Below are positions 15,604 to 23,186 of a stretch of DNA of 23,199 bases, piece by piece (the stretch's first letter is position 1; each line of letters starts with the position of its first letter). The notes beneath the pieces are model-generated. The model was not told the origin of the DNA, ran no database searches, and worked only from the letters and a program-made list of their open reading frames with translations. Both the position numbers and the translations under genes were made by a program. The stretch comes from Sulfurimonas sp. UBA6014. Its GTDB lineage: Bacteria > Campylobacterota > Campylobacteria > Campylobacterales > Sulfurimonadaceae. The stretch spans positions 37,388 through 60,586 of the forward strand of contig DJAA01000025.1 in NCBI GenBank assembly GCA_002428085.1. The letters run 5' to 3'.

Positions 15604-15625
15604 AAGTTTATCCTAGCTTATTTTA
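15590..15625 (+). terminator. Terminator hairpin of trpS
   Basis: GGATAAACT (15590-15598) and AGTTTATCC (15605-15613) form a perfect nine-pair stem with a six-base loop that contains the trpS stop codon. TAGCTTATTTTATTATTTT follows. The T tract is interrupted but T-rich. On the opposite strand no T tract follows, so it should serve trpS rather than the converging cytochrome gene. Confidence 0.65.
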
Positions 15626-16819
15626 TTATTTTAACTGTAAGCTTTTAGAGGTGATGAAACTTTTTTCACGCCAGATAGCTTCTTTTAGATCAAGCATTGA
15701 GCGCACTTCATCATTGACAAGTCTATAGTAAACCTTCACTTCAGCACTTGTAGCACCTTTTTCTTTTGGTACTTCTAGTGTTTTTTCTCCCCTAGCCGGA
15801 ATACTCATCTCTTTTACAAGAGAGGCTGCCATGTGAGGAATTGTGGGCTTGCCTTTTTTGCTGAGATATTGATTGGTGAGTGATAACGTTTTAGTCACTA
15901 TATTTTTGTCACCATTTTTATAGACTATCTCAACAAGAAGTTCTCTTGCGCCAAATCCGCTTGGAATATTATGCGGTTGAGGATTTGCGATATTGATAAG
16001 GATATTTTGACCTTTTTGTGATAACTCAAGATTGAGTACATTCTTCCACATGCCAGAAGTATGAGCGCCAACAAACCCATGTGCTCTTATCTCTCTTTTT
16101 CGAGGTTTTCCATCTTTCATAGGCAAAGTTGCTGCATACAATGATTTTTTTTGCCCCATGTGACACTCCACACAACTTGCATCGCTTTTTTTGTATTCAT
16201 TTTGCATATTGATAAAAGTGAAACCTTCAGTGGATGTATCGTTGGCATGACACACAAAACAAAGTTGCTCTGAATTTTTATCCATAAAATCGCGATGCTC
16301 TGCTTGATGATAAGGGGAAGTGGCGTCATGATAAGGACCCGTCATCGTGCCAGATTTTGTCCAGCTTACACGGTTCATACCCCTAAACGACTCATCTTTG
16401 TCTGCATGAATCACATCAATATTGTGACACACAACACAGTTAACTCCCTCACCGATGGACGCGCTTTCTAAAGCTTTATTGACTTGAGAGCCCTTGTCTA
16501 GATTCATGACACTCATAATTTCATAATCCATATCTGTATTTGTCACGGATATTCTAGGGTTGTGACAGGTGGCACACTGCACTTTTACGCTATTGATGCT
16601 TTTTCTGGTTTTTCTACTTACATAGTCTATACTTGCTCGAAAATATTCATCATTTTCATAATGAGATTTGGAATGCCACGAACTTTCCCACTCTTTTACT
16701 ATATGCATATGACACGATTTACAACTTCGTGAAGACTGGTATTTTTCCCCTACTGGCACAACTTTTGCACCATATACAAAGTTGAAAACTATCAATATCA
16801 ATAAGAATATTTTTATCAT
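15626..16819 (-). CDS. Periplasmic pentaheme cytochrome c (c554-like N-terminal domain)
   Basis: This 397-aa precursor has a signal peptide (about 1-17) and five CxxCH heme motifs at 33, 82, 128, 187 and 216, all in the first 220 residues. The N-terminal block CKSCHMHIVKEWESSWHS resembles the cytochrome c554-type multiheme family, where the first heme is followed by a W-x(4)-H pattern (W48, H49, H53 may ligate hemes). Residues from about 245 to the end have no heme motif and look like a beta-rich domain (IPSGFGARELLVEIVYKNGD). There is no membrane anchor, so it is probably soluble in the periplasm. Redox partner and substrate are unknown. It starts five bases after the argF stop with AAGG eight bases upstream, so it is co-transcribed with argF and perhaps hemB. 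Confidence 0.87.
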   Translation of the reverse strand: MIKIFLLILIVFNFVYGAKVVPVGEKYQSSRSCKSCHMHIVKEWESSWHSKSHYENDEYFRASIDYVSRKTRKSINSVKVQCATCHNPRISVTNTDMDYEIMSVMNLDKGSQVNKALESASIGEGVNCVVCHNIDVIHADKDESFRGMNRVSWTKSGTMTGPYHDATSPYHQAEHRDFMDKNSEQLCFVCHANDTSTEGFTFINMQNEYKKSDASCVECHMGQKKSLYAATLPMKDGKPRKREIRAHGFVGAHTSGMWKNVLNLELSQKGQNILINIANPQPHNIPSGFGARELLVEIVYKNGDKNIVTKTLSLTNQYLSKKGKPTIPHMAASLVKEMSIPARGEKTLEVPKEKGATSAEVKVYYRLVNDEVRSMLDLKEAIWREKSFITSKSLQLK

Positions 16820-16824
16820 CTAAG

Positions 16825-17745
16825 CTACCTTTTTTTGTTGAGCCAGACCATAAGCCCTTTTTGTGCATGAAGCCTATTTTCTGCTTCATCAAAAACGATA
16901 TTTGCATGCCCTTCTAAAACAGATTCGCTCACTTCTTGCCCTCTGTATGCGGGGAGACAATGTAAAAATCTAGCCCCTTTTTTTGCAAGACACATCATCA
17001 AATCATCTACCATGAAGCCTTGAAAATCCTTGATTCTTTGGTACTTTTCATCTTCTTGCCCCATAGAAGCCCAAGTGTCGGTTGTCACAATCGTTGCTCC
17101 ATGCACCGCCTCTTTTGGGTCATTCATCACGGTTATCTCTGCACCGCTGATTTTTGCCATCTTTAAAGCTGTTTCTAAGATTTTGCTATCAACTTCATAC
17201 CCTTTTGGCGTAGCAATTCTCAACGTAAATCCCATCTTTGCCGCTAATATCATCCACGAATGGGTCATGTTGTTCCCATCGCCCACATATGCTACAACCG
17301 CTTTTTCATGGATGCCATACTCCATCATCGTCATATAATCTGCTAAAAGCTGTACGGGATGGAAAGAGTCTGTTAAACCGTTGATGACTGGAACTTTTGA
17401 ATAAGAAGCAAACTCCTCAACCATCGCATGATCGAAGGTTCGTATCATGACCATATCGCACATGCTCGAGATAACTCTTGCCGTATCTTTGATAGGTTCG
17501 CCGCGACCTAAATGAATATCACGGTTTGACAAAAATAGGGCATGACCGCCAAGCTGAAACACTCCCGTCTCAAAACTTACCCGAGTTCGTGTCGAGCTTT
17601 TTTCAAAAATCATCGCAAGCGTCTGATTTTTTAAAGCTTGATTATAAATACCCTCTCGTAAATCCTTTTTTATTTGCAATGCAAGGTCTATAATCTCTAA
17701 AATTTCTTCTTTCGTAAAATCTTTAAGTGTTAAAAAATGTCTCAA
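16825..17745 (-). CDS. argF: Ornithine carbamoyltransferase
   Basis: ArgF transfers the carbamoyl group from carbamoyl phosphate to ornithine, giving citrulline in arginine synthesis. The 306-aa protein is full length. It has the carbamoyl-phosphate loop SSTRTR (50-55), FHPVQLLAD (128-136), Asp223 in the ornithine-binding TTDTWASMGQ segment and HCLPAYRG (262-269), with HCLP distinguishing it from aspartate transcarbamoylase. The start codon is TTG at 17745 (MRHFLTLKDF), with AGGA seven bases upstream and no better in-frame start. It is 51 AT-rich bases downstream of hemB and five bases upstream of the pentaheme cytochrome. The hemB-argF pair divergent from ribA-rsmG matches the arrangement I recall in C. 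jejuni. Confidence 0.96.
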   Translation of the reverse strand: MRHFLTLKDFTKEEILEIIDLALQIKKDLREGIYNQALKNQTLAMIFEKSSTRTRVSFETGVFQLGGHALFLSNRDIHLGRGEPIKDTARVISSMCDMVMIRTFDHAMVEEFASYSKVPVINGLTDSFHPVQLLADYMTMMEYGIHEKAVVAYVGDGNNMTHSWMILAAKMGFTLRIATPKGYEVDSKILETALKMAKISGAEITVMNDPKEAVHGATIVTTDTWASMGQEDEKYQRIKDFQGFMVDDLMMCLAKKGARFLHCLPAYRGQEVSESVLEGHANIVFDEAENRLHAQKGLMVWLNKKR

Positions 17746-17796
17746 CTTTTTTCCTATTTTATTGACTTATACAATTCTAATATATTTTTCTTAAAA

Positions 17797-18768
17797 TTAG
17801 TTTTTTAGCAGTTTTGCCACTTCTTTTGCATGGTAAGAGATGATAATATCTGCACCAGCTCGTTTAAAACTCGTCATCGTCTCCATCATGACTCTCTCAT
17901 AATCGATGAGATTGTGTTTTTGCGCAAGTTTAAGCATTGCATACTCTCCACTTACATTGTATACAGCGAGTGGTAAAGAGGTGTTGTCTTTGATTTCTCT
18001 TACGATATCAAGATACGCCAGTGCTGGCTTTACCATAAGGATATCTGCCCCTTGCAAGGCATCAGAGAGACTCTCATTTATGGCTTCACGGCGGTTTGCT
18101 GGATCCATTTGGTACGAAGCGCGGTCGCCAAAACTAGGGGCTGATTCTGCTACATCGCGAAACGGTCCATAATAGCCTGAAGCAAATTTTGTTGAGTAAC
18201 TCATGATGGGAAGATTTTCAAACCCTGCGCCATCAAGCGCTTCTCTAAGCGTTTTGATAATGCCATCCATCATGCCAGAAGGAGCTATCATGTCGGCTCC
18301 AGATCTTGCATGAACGAGAGCTTGAAGTGCTGAGAGTTCTAAGGTCGCATCGTTATGAACGCTCTCATGTTCTAGGTCAATGATACCGCAATGCCCGTGA
18401 TCTGTGTATTCGCAAAAACACAAATCGGTTACGACAAACATATCAGGATGGGCTTTTTTGATAGCTCGTACCGACGAGGCAATAATCCCATGGTCACACA
18501 AAGCATCTGAGCCGACAGAATCCTTCACATCAGGAATACCAAAGAGTAAAACCGAATAAATGCCAAGCTCTTTAAGTTGCGCGCACTCTTTTAAAACCTC
18601 ATCAATACTCATCTGAAAAACACCTGGCATGGAAGCCACTTCTGTTTTAATCCCCTCACCTGATCGGATAAAAAGTGGGTAAATAAAATCATCAATACGG
18701 ACATGCGTCTCTCGCACTAATGAGCGAAGATGTTTATTTAAACGGGTTCTGCGAAATCTTTGAAACAT
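17797..18768 (-). CDS. hemB: Delta-aminolevulinic acid dehydratase (porphobilinogen synthase)
   Basis: HemB condenses two 5-aminolevulinate molecules to porphobilinogen, an early step of heme synthesis. The 323-aa protein is full length. The Schiff-base lysines are K194 (in STKFASGYYGPFR) and K247 (in MVKPALAYLD). The motif DLCFCEYTDHGHCG carries C117, C119 and C127, the three-cysteine zinc site, so this is a zinc-type enzyme. AAAAGG lies about seven bases before the ATG. It is divergent from ribA over 64 bases. Heme demand fits the two multiheme cytochromes in this window, one of which lies in this same gene run. Confidence 0.96.
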   Translation of the reverse strand: MFQRFRRTRLNKHLRSLVRETHVRIDDFIYPLFIRSGEGIKTEVASMPGVFQMSIDEVLKECAQLKELGIYSVLLFGIPDVKDSVGSDALCDHGIIASSVRAIKKAHPDMFVVTDLCFCEYTDHGHCGIIDLEHESVHNDATLELSALQALVHARSGADMIAPSGMMDGIIKTLREALDGAGFENLPIMSYSTKFASGYYGPFRDVAESAPSFGDRASYQMDPANRREAINESLSDALQGADILMVKPALAYLDIVREIKDNTSLPLAVYNVSGEYAMLKLAQKHNLIDYERVMMETMTSFKRAGADIIISYHAKEVAKLLKN

Positions 18769-18782
18769 AAGAAACCTTTTTT

Positions 18783-18791
18783 TGCTATAAT
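18783..18791 (+). promoter_or_regulatory. Extended -10 promoter for ribA
   Basis: TGC-TATAAT is a perfect extended -10 box ending 42 bases before the ribA ATG. It lies in the 64-base divergent gap with hemB. On the other strand, TAAAAT-like hexamers are present further into the gap and may serve hemB, but they are too common in AT-rich DNA to call. Confidence 0.65.
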
Positions 18792-18832
18792 GAATTTTAG
18801 AAAAATATTTTACCTTTTTAAAGATTAAATGA

Positions 18833-19396
18833 ATGAATATAGAAATTTCACAGGTCGCAAACTTGCCAACAAGATTTGGCGACTTTAAAGTAAAAGCCTT
18901 TAAACAAGGTCATAAAGAGCATCTTGTTATTTATACTGATGACTTAGACGAAATCCCCATTGTTCGCGTTCACTCGGAATGCTTGACAGGTGATGCGCTT
19001 GGGAGCTTGAAGTGCGATTGTGGCGAGCAACTTGCGTATGCACTCACATTGGCTTCACAAACGAGAGGCATGGTAATTTACCTCAGACAAGAGGGGCGTG
19101 ACATAGGTCTTTTTAACAAAATAAACGCTTATGCACTCCAAGATAAAGGGCTCGACACTATCGAAGCCAACCACCAACTTGGCTTTCGTACAGATGAGAG
19201 AACCTATGAAATAGTGACAACTATTTTACAGCACTTTAACATTCGCAAAATCAGGCTTTTGACAAATAATCCCGATAAAGTCAAATCTATCAACGACATA
19301 GAAATAGTAGAAAGATTGCCCATTGTTATGGAGTCAAACAAATACAATGAAGGGTACATTGCCACCAAAAAAGAACATATGGGACATTTATTTTAA
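18833..19396 (+). CDS. ribA: GTP cyclohydrolase II
   Basis: RibA opens the imidazole ring of GTP and releases formate and pyrophosphate, the first committed step of riboflavin synthesis. The 187-aa protein is the stand-alone form without a fused DHBP synthase (RibB) domain. The zinc cysteines are C50, C61 and C63 (SEC-x10-CDC). The catalytic segment YLRQEGRDIGL (83-93) and LGFRTDERTYE (116-126) are present, and LLTNNPDKV follows. The start ATG has only a weak purine-rich stretch upstream. It is followed after 42 AT-rich bases by rsmG, probably on the same transcript. The companion gene ribH is 11 kb away on the other strand. Confidence 0.95.
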   Translation: MNIEISQVANLPTRFGDFKVKAFKQGHKEHLVIYTDDLDEIPIVRVHSECLTGDALGSLKCDCGEQLAYALTLASQTRGMVIYLRQEGRDIGLFNKINAYALQDKGLDTIEANHQLGFRTDERTYEIVTTILQHFNIRKIRLLTNNPDKVKSINDIEIVERLPIVMESNKYNEGYIATKKEHMGHLF

Positions 19397-19438
19397 ATCT
19401 TATTTGTTGAAAATTTACTCAAAAAAAAGGATATTTTT

Positions 19439-20029
19439 TTGGATTTACATGCCATACTTAAATCTGATAACATAACGTTACCAGAGAATTTTTTTCACCA
19501 TATTCAAAAGTATAAAGAACACCTATTTAAGTGGAACAAAGTTCACAATCTCACAGGAGCTAAGGATGAAAAAACAATGGATGCATTCATTTATGATGCA
19601 GTTTTCCCCATCAGTTTTTTGCCCCCTGCGAAGACTCTTTTAGATATTGGCTCTGGTGCAGGATTTCCTGGAATGATTTTGGCTTTTGCACTTCCAGATA
19701 CCCATGTCACGCTAGTAGAGCCTCTTACAAAAAAAGCTGGTTTTTTACAGTTCATAAAAGCCGACTTGGGACTTCATAATGTCACAGTGGTAAAACAAAA
19801 GGTCCAAGATATGACGCCTAAAATATTTGATATCATCACTTCAAGAGCGCTTAGCGACACAAAAATGCTCTTACATTTGAGTGAAAATTTTCGTGATGCC
19901 AACTCAAAACTTCTCTTTTACAAAGGGGAGAGAGTTTTTGAGGAAATAGATGAGACGATGCCTCACAAAATTATCAAAACAAAAAATAGACACTACTTAC
20001 TTTTAGGAGAAACCTTATGCAATATTTAG
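19439..20029 (+). CDS. rsmG: 16S rRNA (guanine-527-N7)-methyltransferase RsmG (GidB)
   Basis: RsmG methylates N7 of G527 in 16S rRNA using S-adenosylmethionine. The 196-aa protein has the Rossmann-type SAM motif LLDIGSGAGFPG (67-78), the family block KWNKVHNLTGAKD (31-43), and SRALSD (about 135-140). The start codon is TTG: AAGG lies eight bases upstream, and the conserved N-terminal region would be lost with any later start. The next gene starts inside its last 13 bases, in another frame, so the two are translationally linked. Confidence 0.93.
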   Translation: MDLHAILKSDNITLPENFFHHIQKYKEHLFKWNKVHNLTGAKDEKTMDAFIYDAVFPISFLPPAKTLLDIGSGAGFPGMILAFALPDTHVTLVEPLTKKAGFLQFIKADLGLHNVTVVKQKVQDMTPKIFDIITSRALSDTKMLLHLSENFRDANSKLLFYKGERVFEEIDETMPHKIIKTKNRHYLLLGETLCNI

Positions 20030-20235
20030 TTATTTTGGGACTTATCACTTTTATCTATTTTTACTATTTCAAAAAAAAGCCCTTGCCTCATGAAGAGAAC
20101 CATTCAAAATCCTCCAAGCCTCAAAGCAGTGATATGGTTAAATGTTCAAGTTGTGAGATTTACTGCGAAATCAGCGAGTCTCTTTTAAGCCAAGGAAAAT
20201 ACTACTGTTCCCCTGAATGTATGGAGAAAAAATAA
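20017..20235 (+). CDS. PP0621-like small membrane protein with C-terminal Cys pairs
   Basis: This 72-aa protein has one N-terminal membrane segment (about 2-17) followed by a basic and polar linker and a cysteine-bearing tail. The tail has CSSC (43-46), Cys50 and CSPEC (64-68), spaced like a small zinc-binding ribbon. The pattern VKCSSC-x-IYC...YYCSPEC resembles the uncharacterised PP0621 family. The membrane segment with positive FKKK after it suggests the Cys domain lies in the cytosol. It overlaps rsmG by 13 bases and the next gene by one base. Function is unknown. Confidence 0.75.
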   Translation: MQYLVILGLITFIYFYYFKKKPLPHEENHSKSSKPQSSDMVKCSSCEIYCEISESLLSQGKYYCSPECMEKK

Positions 20236-20627
20236 TGCTTCTTTTTGGACACAGATTTATACAAAATGAGGAGTTTTACCACGTCTTAGACAAAGAGTCG
20301 GTTCAAAACACCCCCCCTTCTTCTACAATTTATCTCGAATTTAGCGAAGAGAACCTCGATATCATCAGCCATCTTCAAACCAATCAAATTCGCTTTGTCC
20401 TTTATGCTGCGAATATAGAACAACTTATCTATGCTTCAGCTCTTGGTGCCTCATTTATAGTCGTCTCTCCAGATCTTGCAAAAAGTGCGCAAGGCATCGC
20501 TGAGACCTACCTTTTTGATGCCAAAATACTCGTAAAAATTACAGATGAAGAGGAGATAGAAGAGTTTGCTCTTTTAGGAATCGACGGGGTAATTTTTTCA
20601 AACGCCATTATAAAGATAAATTCCTAA
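20235..20627 (+). CDS. Conserved Campylobacterota protein of unknown function (half TIM-barrel-like)
   Basis: This 130-aa soluble protein starts MLLFGHRFIQNEEFYHV; I chose this ATG because it overlaps the previous stop (TAATG) and because an in-frame ATG at 20217 lies inside the previous gene. The pattern alternates beta strands and helices (IRFVLYAANIEQLIYASALG, FIVVSP, FDAKILVKITDEEEIEEFAL, GIDGVIFS), like half of a TIM barrel. I believe such FGHRFI...FYHV...LFDAKIL proteins are common in Campylobacterota, but I know no function. It lies between the PP0621-like gene and an NlpC/P60 lipoprotein, with one base to the latter. Confidence 0.75.
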   Translation: MLLFGHRFIQNEEFYHVLDKESVQNTPPSSTIYLEFSEENLDIISHLQTNQIRFVLYAANIEQLIYASALGASFIVVSPDLAKSAQGIAETYLFDAKILVKITDEEEIEEFALLGIDGVIFSNAIIKINS

Positions 20628-20628
20628 G

Positions 20629-21147
20629 ATGTTGTGGCGAATTTTCTTTTTTGCTCTGTTGGTTTTTTTTACAGGGTGCTCGACGAAAATAATTCCCTCT
20701 GTAGAGAAAGATATCCCCCAAATAGAATCCTCTCAAGTAGAGCCTGAGAACATCCCTTCATCCAAAGATGATGAGTGGATAACCATGGCGTTACTTCAAG
20801 AGTATAAAAAATGGCACGCAACTCCCTACAGACTCGGAGGGCTAGGTGAGAATGGAATCGACTGCTCTTCTTTGATACAACAAATTTATAAAGATGCTTT
20901 TGGAATTGTTCTGCCAAGAACTGCACAAAGTCAGGCAGAAAAAGGGCGCCAAGTTAGCAAAGAATCGATAAAAGCGGGTGATTTGATTTTTTTTAAAACA
21001 GGAGCTAACGAGCGCCATGCTGGCATCGTCATTGAAGAGGGGAAATTTATCCACTCTTCACAAAAATACGGTGTTATAATTTCTCAACTGAGTAACCCTT
21101 ACTGGAAAAATACCTACTGGCAAAGTAGACGGGTTTTGCCAGAATAG
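20629..21147 (+). CDS. NlpC/P60-family lipoprotein (peptidoglycan endopeptidase, Spr-like)
   Basis: This 172-aa precursor has a lipobox FTGC ending at Cys17, a short low-complexity linker (about 18-48), and a C-terminal NlpC/P60 domain (about 52-170). The catalytic Cys79 is in GIDCSSLIQ, His130 in ERHAGIVIEEG, and the third polar residue is likely His142 in KFIHSS, so the triad looks intact. Family members cleave gamma-D-glutamyl or D-Glu-mDAP peptide bonds of peptidoglycan; E. coli Spr/MepS is the familiar lipoprotein example. It is the last gene of the ribA-rsmG run and converges on alr with nine bases between. Confidence 0.9.
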   Translation: MLWRIFFFALLVFFTGCSTKIIPSVEKDIPQIESSQVEPENIPSSKDDEWITMALLQEYKKWHATPYRLGGLGENGIDCSSLIQQIYKDAFGIVLPRTAQSQAEKGRQVSKESIKAGDLIFFKTGANERHAGIVIEEGKFIHSSQKYGVIISQLSNPYWKNTYWQSRRVLPE

Positions 21148-21156
21148 GAAATATTT

Positions 21157-22173
21157 TTAAACTATTTTTCTCACCATATCTGCTTTTAAAGATGTCAATA
21201 CTTCATACGCTATAGTTTTGGCAAACTTTGCTGCTTGAGTTGCATCATCAAAAATCAAAATTTCATCCTCTTGTGCTAGAAAAGAGCTGTTATCCATAGA
21301 GATTCTCCCTACAAGTTGCTTTGCATGGGGTGTGACAAAGTTGTTAGAGCAGACTCTTAAAAACCCCTCACCGTAGCCAAAATTGTAATTGCTCACCGTG
21401 CAATCTTGCTCAAGCTCATGGGTTGCGCCATACCCGACACATTGACCTTTTAGGAGTTCTCTTGAGGAGATTTTATTTGCATAAACGGACAAAACAGGCT
21501 TAAAACCTTCTACGTTTATCGCCTGAGGAAGTTCCATACATCCATACGCAGCGATACCGACTCTTGCCATATCTTCACTAAAATCGCTCGCTCGAAAAAG
21601 AGCGGCAGAGTTACATGAGTGAAATCGAAGTGGGTCAAAACCAAACTCTTGAGCCAAAATCACTGCTTGGAGGTGAACGTTTTTAAAATTCTCATTTTGC
21701 CAAAACCACTCACCTGTAAGCTCATCTGCACTTCTATGGTGGGTAAAAACACCCTCCAAAACAAGCCCTTGCTCTTTTATGGCACCAAATGCCTCGCGCA
21801 GTTCACCCATGGCAATACCGTTTCTATGCATCCCCGTGTCGACTTTGAGTTCCACTTTTGTCCCATGAGCAAATTTATGTATCGCCCGCAAGTCATTGAT
21901 GGTATAGCGTGCCTTATCACATGGTGAGTCTGCAAAATCCGCCAGAACAAGGATATAATCAAAAAATCTCTCAACAGTAAGCGCCTCCTTGTGAGAACGC
22001 ACAACAGCCTTTGTGATACCGTATTCTTTTGCCAAAGATGCCATAAGTTCCAAACCATGCCCATACGCGTTGTCTTTTAGAACAAGGGCGATTTTATCTT
22101 TTGCTTTGCTATGTTTGGCGATAATGTCGAGATTATGAAAGAAGTTATTTTTATTTAAAGTTATGTAAGCCAT
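21157..22173 (-). CDS. alr: Alanine racemase (Campylobacter-type)
   Basis: Alr interconverts L- and D-alanine using PLP and supplies D-Ala for peptidoglycan. The 338-aa protein is slightly shorter than the usual 360. The PLP lysine is K33 in VLKDNAYGHG (more often VKANAYGHG). ELKVDTGMHRNGI (about 107-119), THHRSADE, ARVGIAAYG (for RPGIALYG), VGYGATHE with the likely catalytic tyrosine, and GRISMD (for GRxCMD) follow in order. The substitutions match what I remember of Campylobacter Alr and do not suggest loss of function. No ribosome-binding site precedes the ATG; a perfect -10 box ends six bases before it, so the mRNA is probably leaderless. It is divergent from the agmatine deiminase gene. 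Confidence 0.92.
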   Translation of the reverse strand: MAYITLNKNNFFHNLDIIAKHSKAKDKIALVLKDNAYGHGLELMASLAKEYGITKAVVRSHKEALTVERFFDYILVLADFADSPCDKARYTINDLRAIHKFAHGTKVELKVDTGMHRNGIAMGELREAFGAIKEQGLVLEGVFTHHRSADELTGEWFWQNENFKNVHLQAVILAQEFGFDPLRFHSCNSAALFRASDFSEDMARVGIAAYGCMELPQAINVEGFKPVLSVYANKISSRELLKGQCVGYGATHELEQDCTVSNYNFGYGEGFLRVCSNNFVTPHAKQLVGRISMDNSSFLAQEDEILIFDDATQAAKFAKTIAYEVLTSLKADMVRKIV

Positions 22174-22179
22174 AGGAGA

Positions 22180-22188
22180 ATTATAGCA
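22180..22188 (-). promoter_or_regulatory. Extended -10 of alr, predicting a leaderless mRNA
   Basis: On the minus strand TGC-TATAAT is followed by TCTCCT and then the alr ATG (22173). The usual distance from -10 to transcription start puts the first transcribed base at the A of the ATG. The box lies in the 17-base gap with the divergent agmatine deiminase gene and overlaps the leader of that gene. Confidence 0.6.
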
Positions 22189-22190
22189 AA

Positions 22191-23186
22191 ATGAGACGAT
22201 TTATTGCAGAGTTTGAAGAACAAAGTTTTACACAAATCATATTTCCACACCCCAAAAGCGATTGGGTTGATTATCTCGATGAAGCATCACAAACATTCAT
22301 CAATATCATCAACATTATCATCCAGTATCAAAAATGTTTGGTCGTTTGTTACGATATACAAGCTGTAAAAAAACACTTTGAAGCACATGAAAATCTGCAC
22401 TTTATAGCGTTTGAGACAAACGATACTTGGGCGAGAGATTGCTCAGTTTTGTCGGTGCAAAATAGCACGGACGTAGAACTTGCAGATTTTATCTTCACTG
22501 GTTGGGGCGGAAAATTTGATGCCTCCAAAGACAATGCCATGAGCAAAGCCATCGCCGCACACTACTCAAAACCTCTTGTGAGTTACAACTTCATCCTCGA
22601 GGGCGGCGCAGTTGAGAGCAACGGCGAAGGGATTGTCTTGACCACTGCTGAATGTGTGCTCAACAAAAACAGAAACCATACACTCACACATGAGCAAATC
22701 ATTCAAAAGCTCAAAGAAACTCTGGGTGCGACTGAGATTTTAATCCTCAACCACGGCTATTTGGCGGGTGATGACACAGACTCTCATGTTGACACATTAG
22801 CTCGGTTTATCTCCAAAGATACCATTATGTACGTGGCATGTAAAGATGAAAAAGACGAGCATTTTAAAGAGTTAAAACGGATGGAGGAGGAGCTTTTAGC
22901 ACTCAGTAAATCACACGGTTTTAAACTTATTGCCCTGCCCATGACAGACGCGGTGTATTTTGATGATGAACGCATCCCCGCAACCTATGCAAACTTTTTG
23001 TTCATCAACGGCGCGGTCATCGTCCCGACGTACAATGTCGCACAAGACGAAGAAGCACTCAATATTTTTAGAAAAAGCCTGCCGCATTTAGACGTTATAG
23101 GAGTTGATTGCTCCGTCCTCGTTCGCCAACACGGCTCACTCCACTGTGTGACTATGAATTTTGCACGAGATGTAGAAATTGTTTAA
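22191..23186 (+). CDS. aguA: Agmatine deiminase
   Basis: Agmatine deiminase (porphyromonas-type peptidyl-arginine deiminase family) hydrolyses agmatine to N-carbamoylputrescine and ammonia, a step in putrescine synthesis. The 331-aa protein has WARD (80-83), LEGGAVESNGEG (136-147), TTAECVLNKNRN (151-162), GDDTDSHVDTLARF (193-206, catalytic His199) and the nucleophile Cys319 in GSLHCVTMNF. The usual motifs read GDTDGHVDN and GGIHCITQ; the small differences leave the Cys-His set intact. AGGAG lies 12 bases before the ATG, unusually far. Its promoter must lie within the start of alr. The partner amidase gene (aguB) is not in this window, which ends 13 bases after the stop. Confidence 0.92.
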   Translation: MRRFIAEFEEQSFTQIIFPHPKSDWVDYLDEASQTFINIINIIIQYQKCLVVCYDIQAVKKHFEAHENLHFIAFETNDTWARDCSVLSVQNSTDVELADFIFTGWGGKFDASKDNAMSKAIAAHYSKPLVSYNFILEGGAVESNGEGIVLTTAECVLNKNRNHTLTHEQIIQKLKETLGATEILILNHGYLAGDDTDSHVDTLARFISKDTIMYVACKDEKDEHFKELKRMEEELLALSKSHGFKLIALPMTDAVYFDDERIPATYANFLFINGAVIVPTYNVAQDEEALNIFRKSLPHLDVIGVDCSVLVRQHGSLHCVTMNFARDVEIV

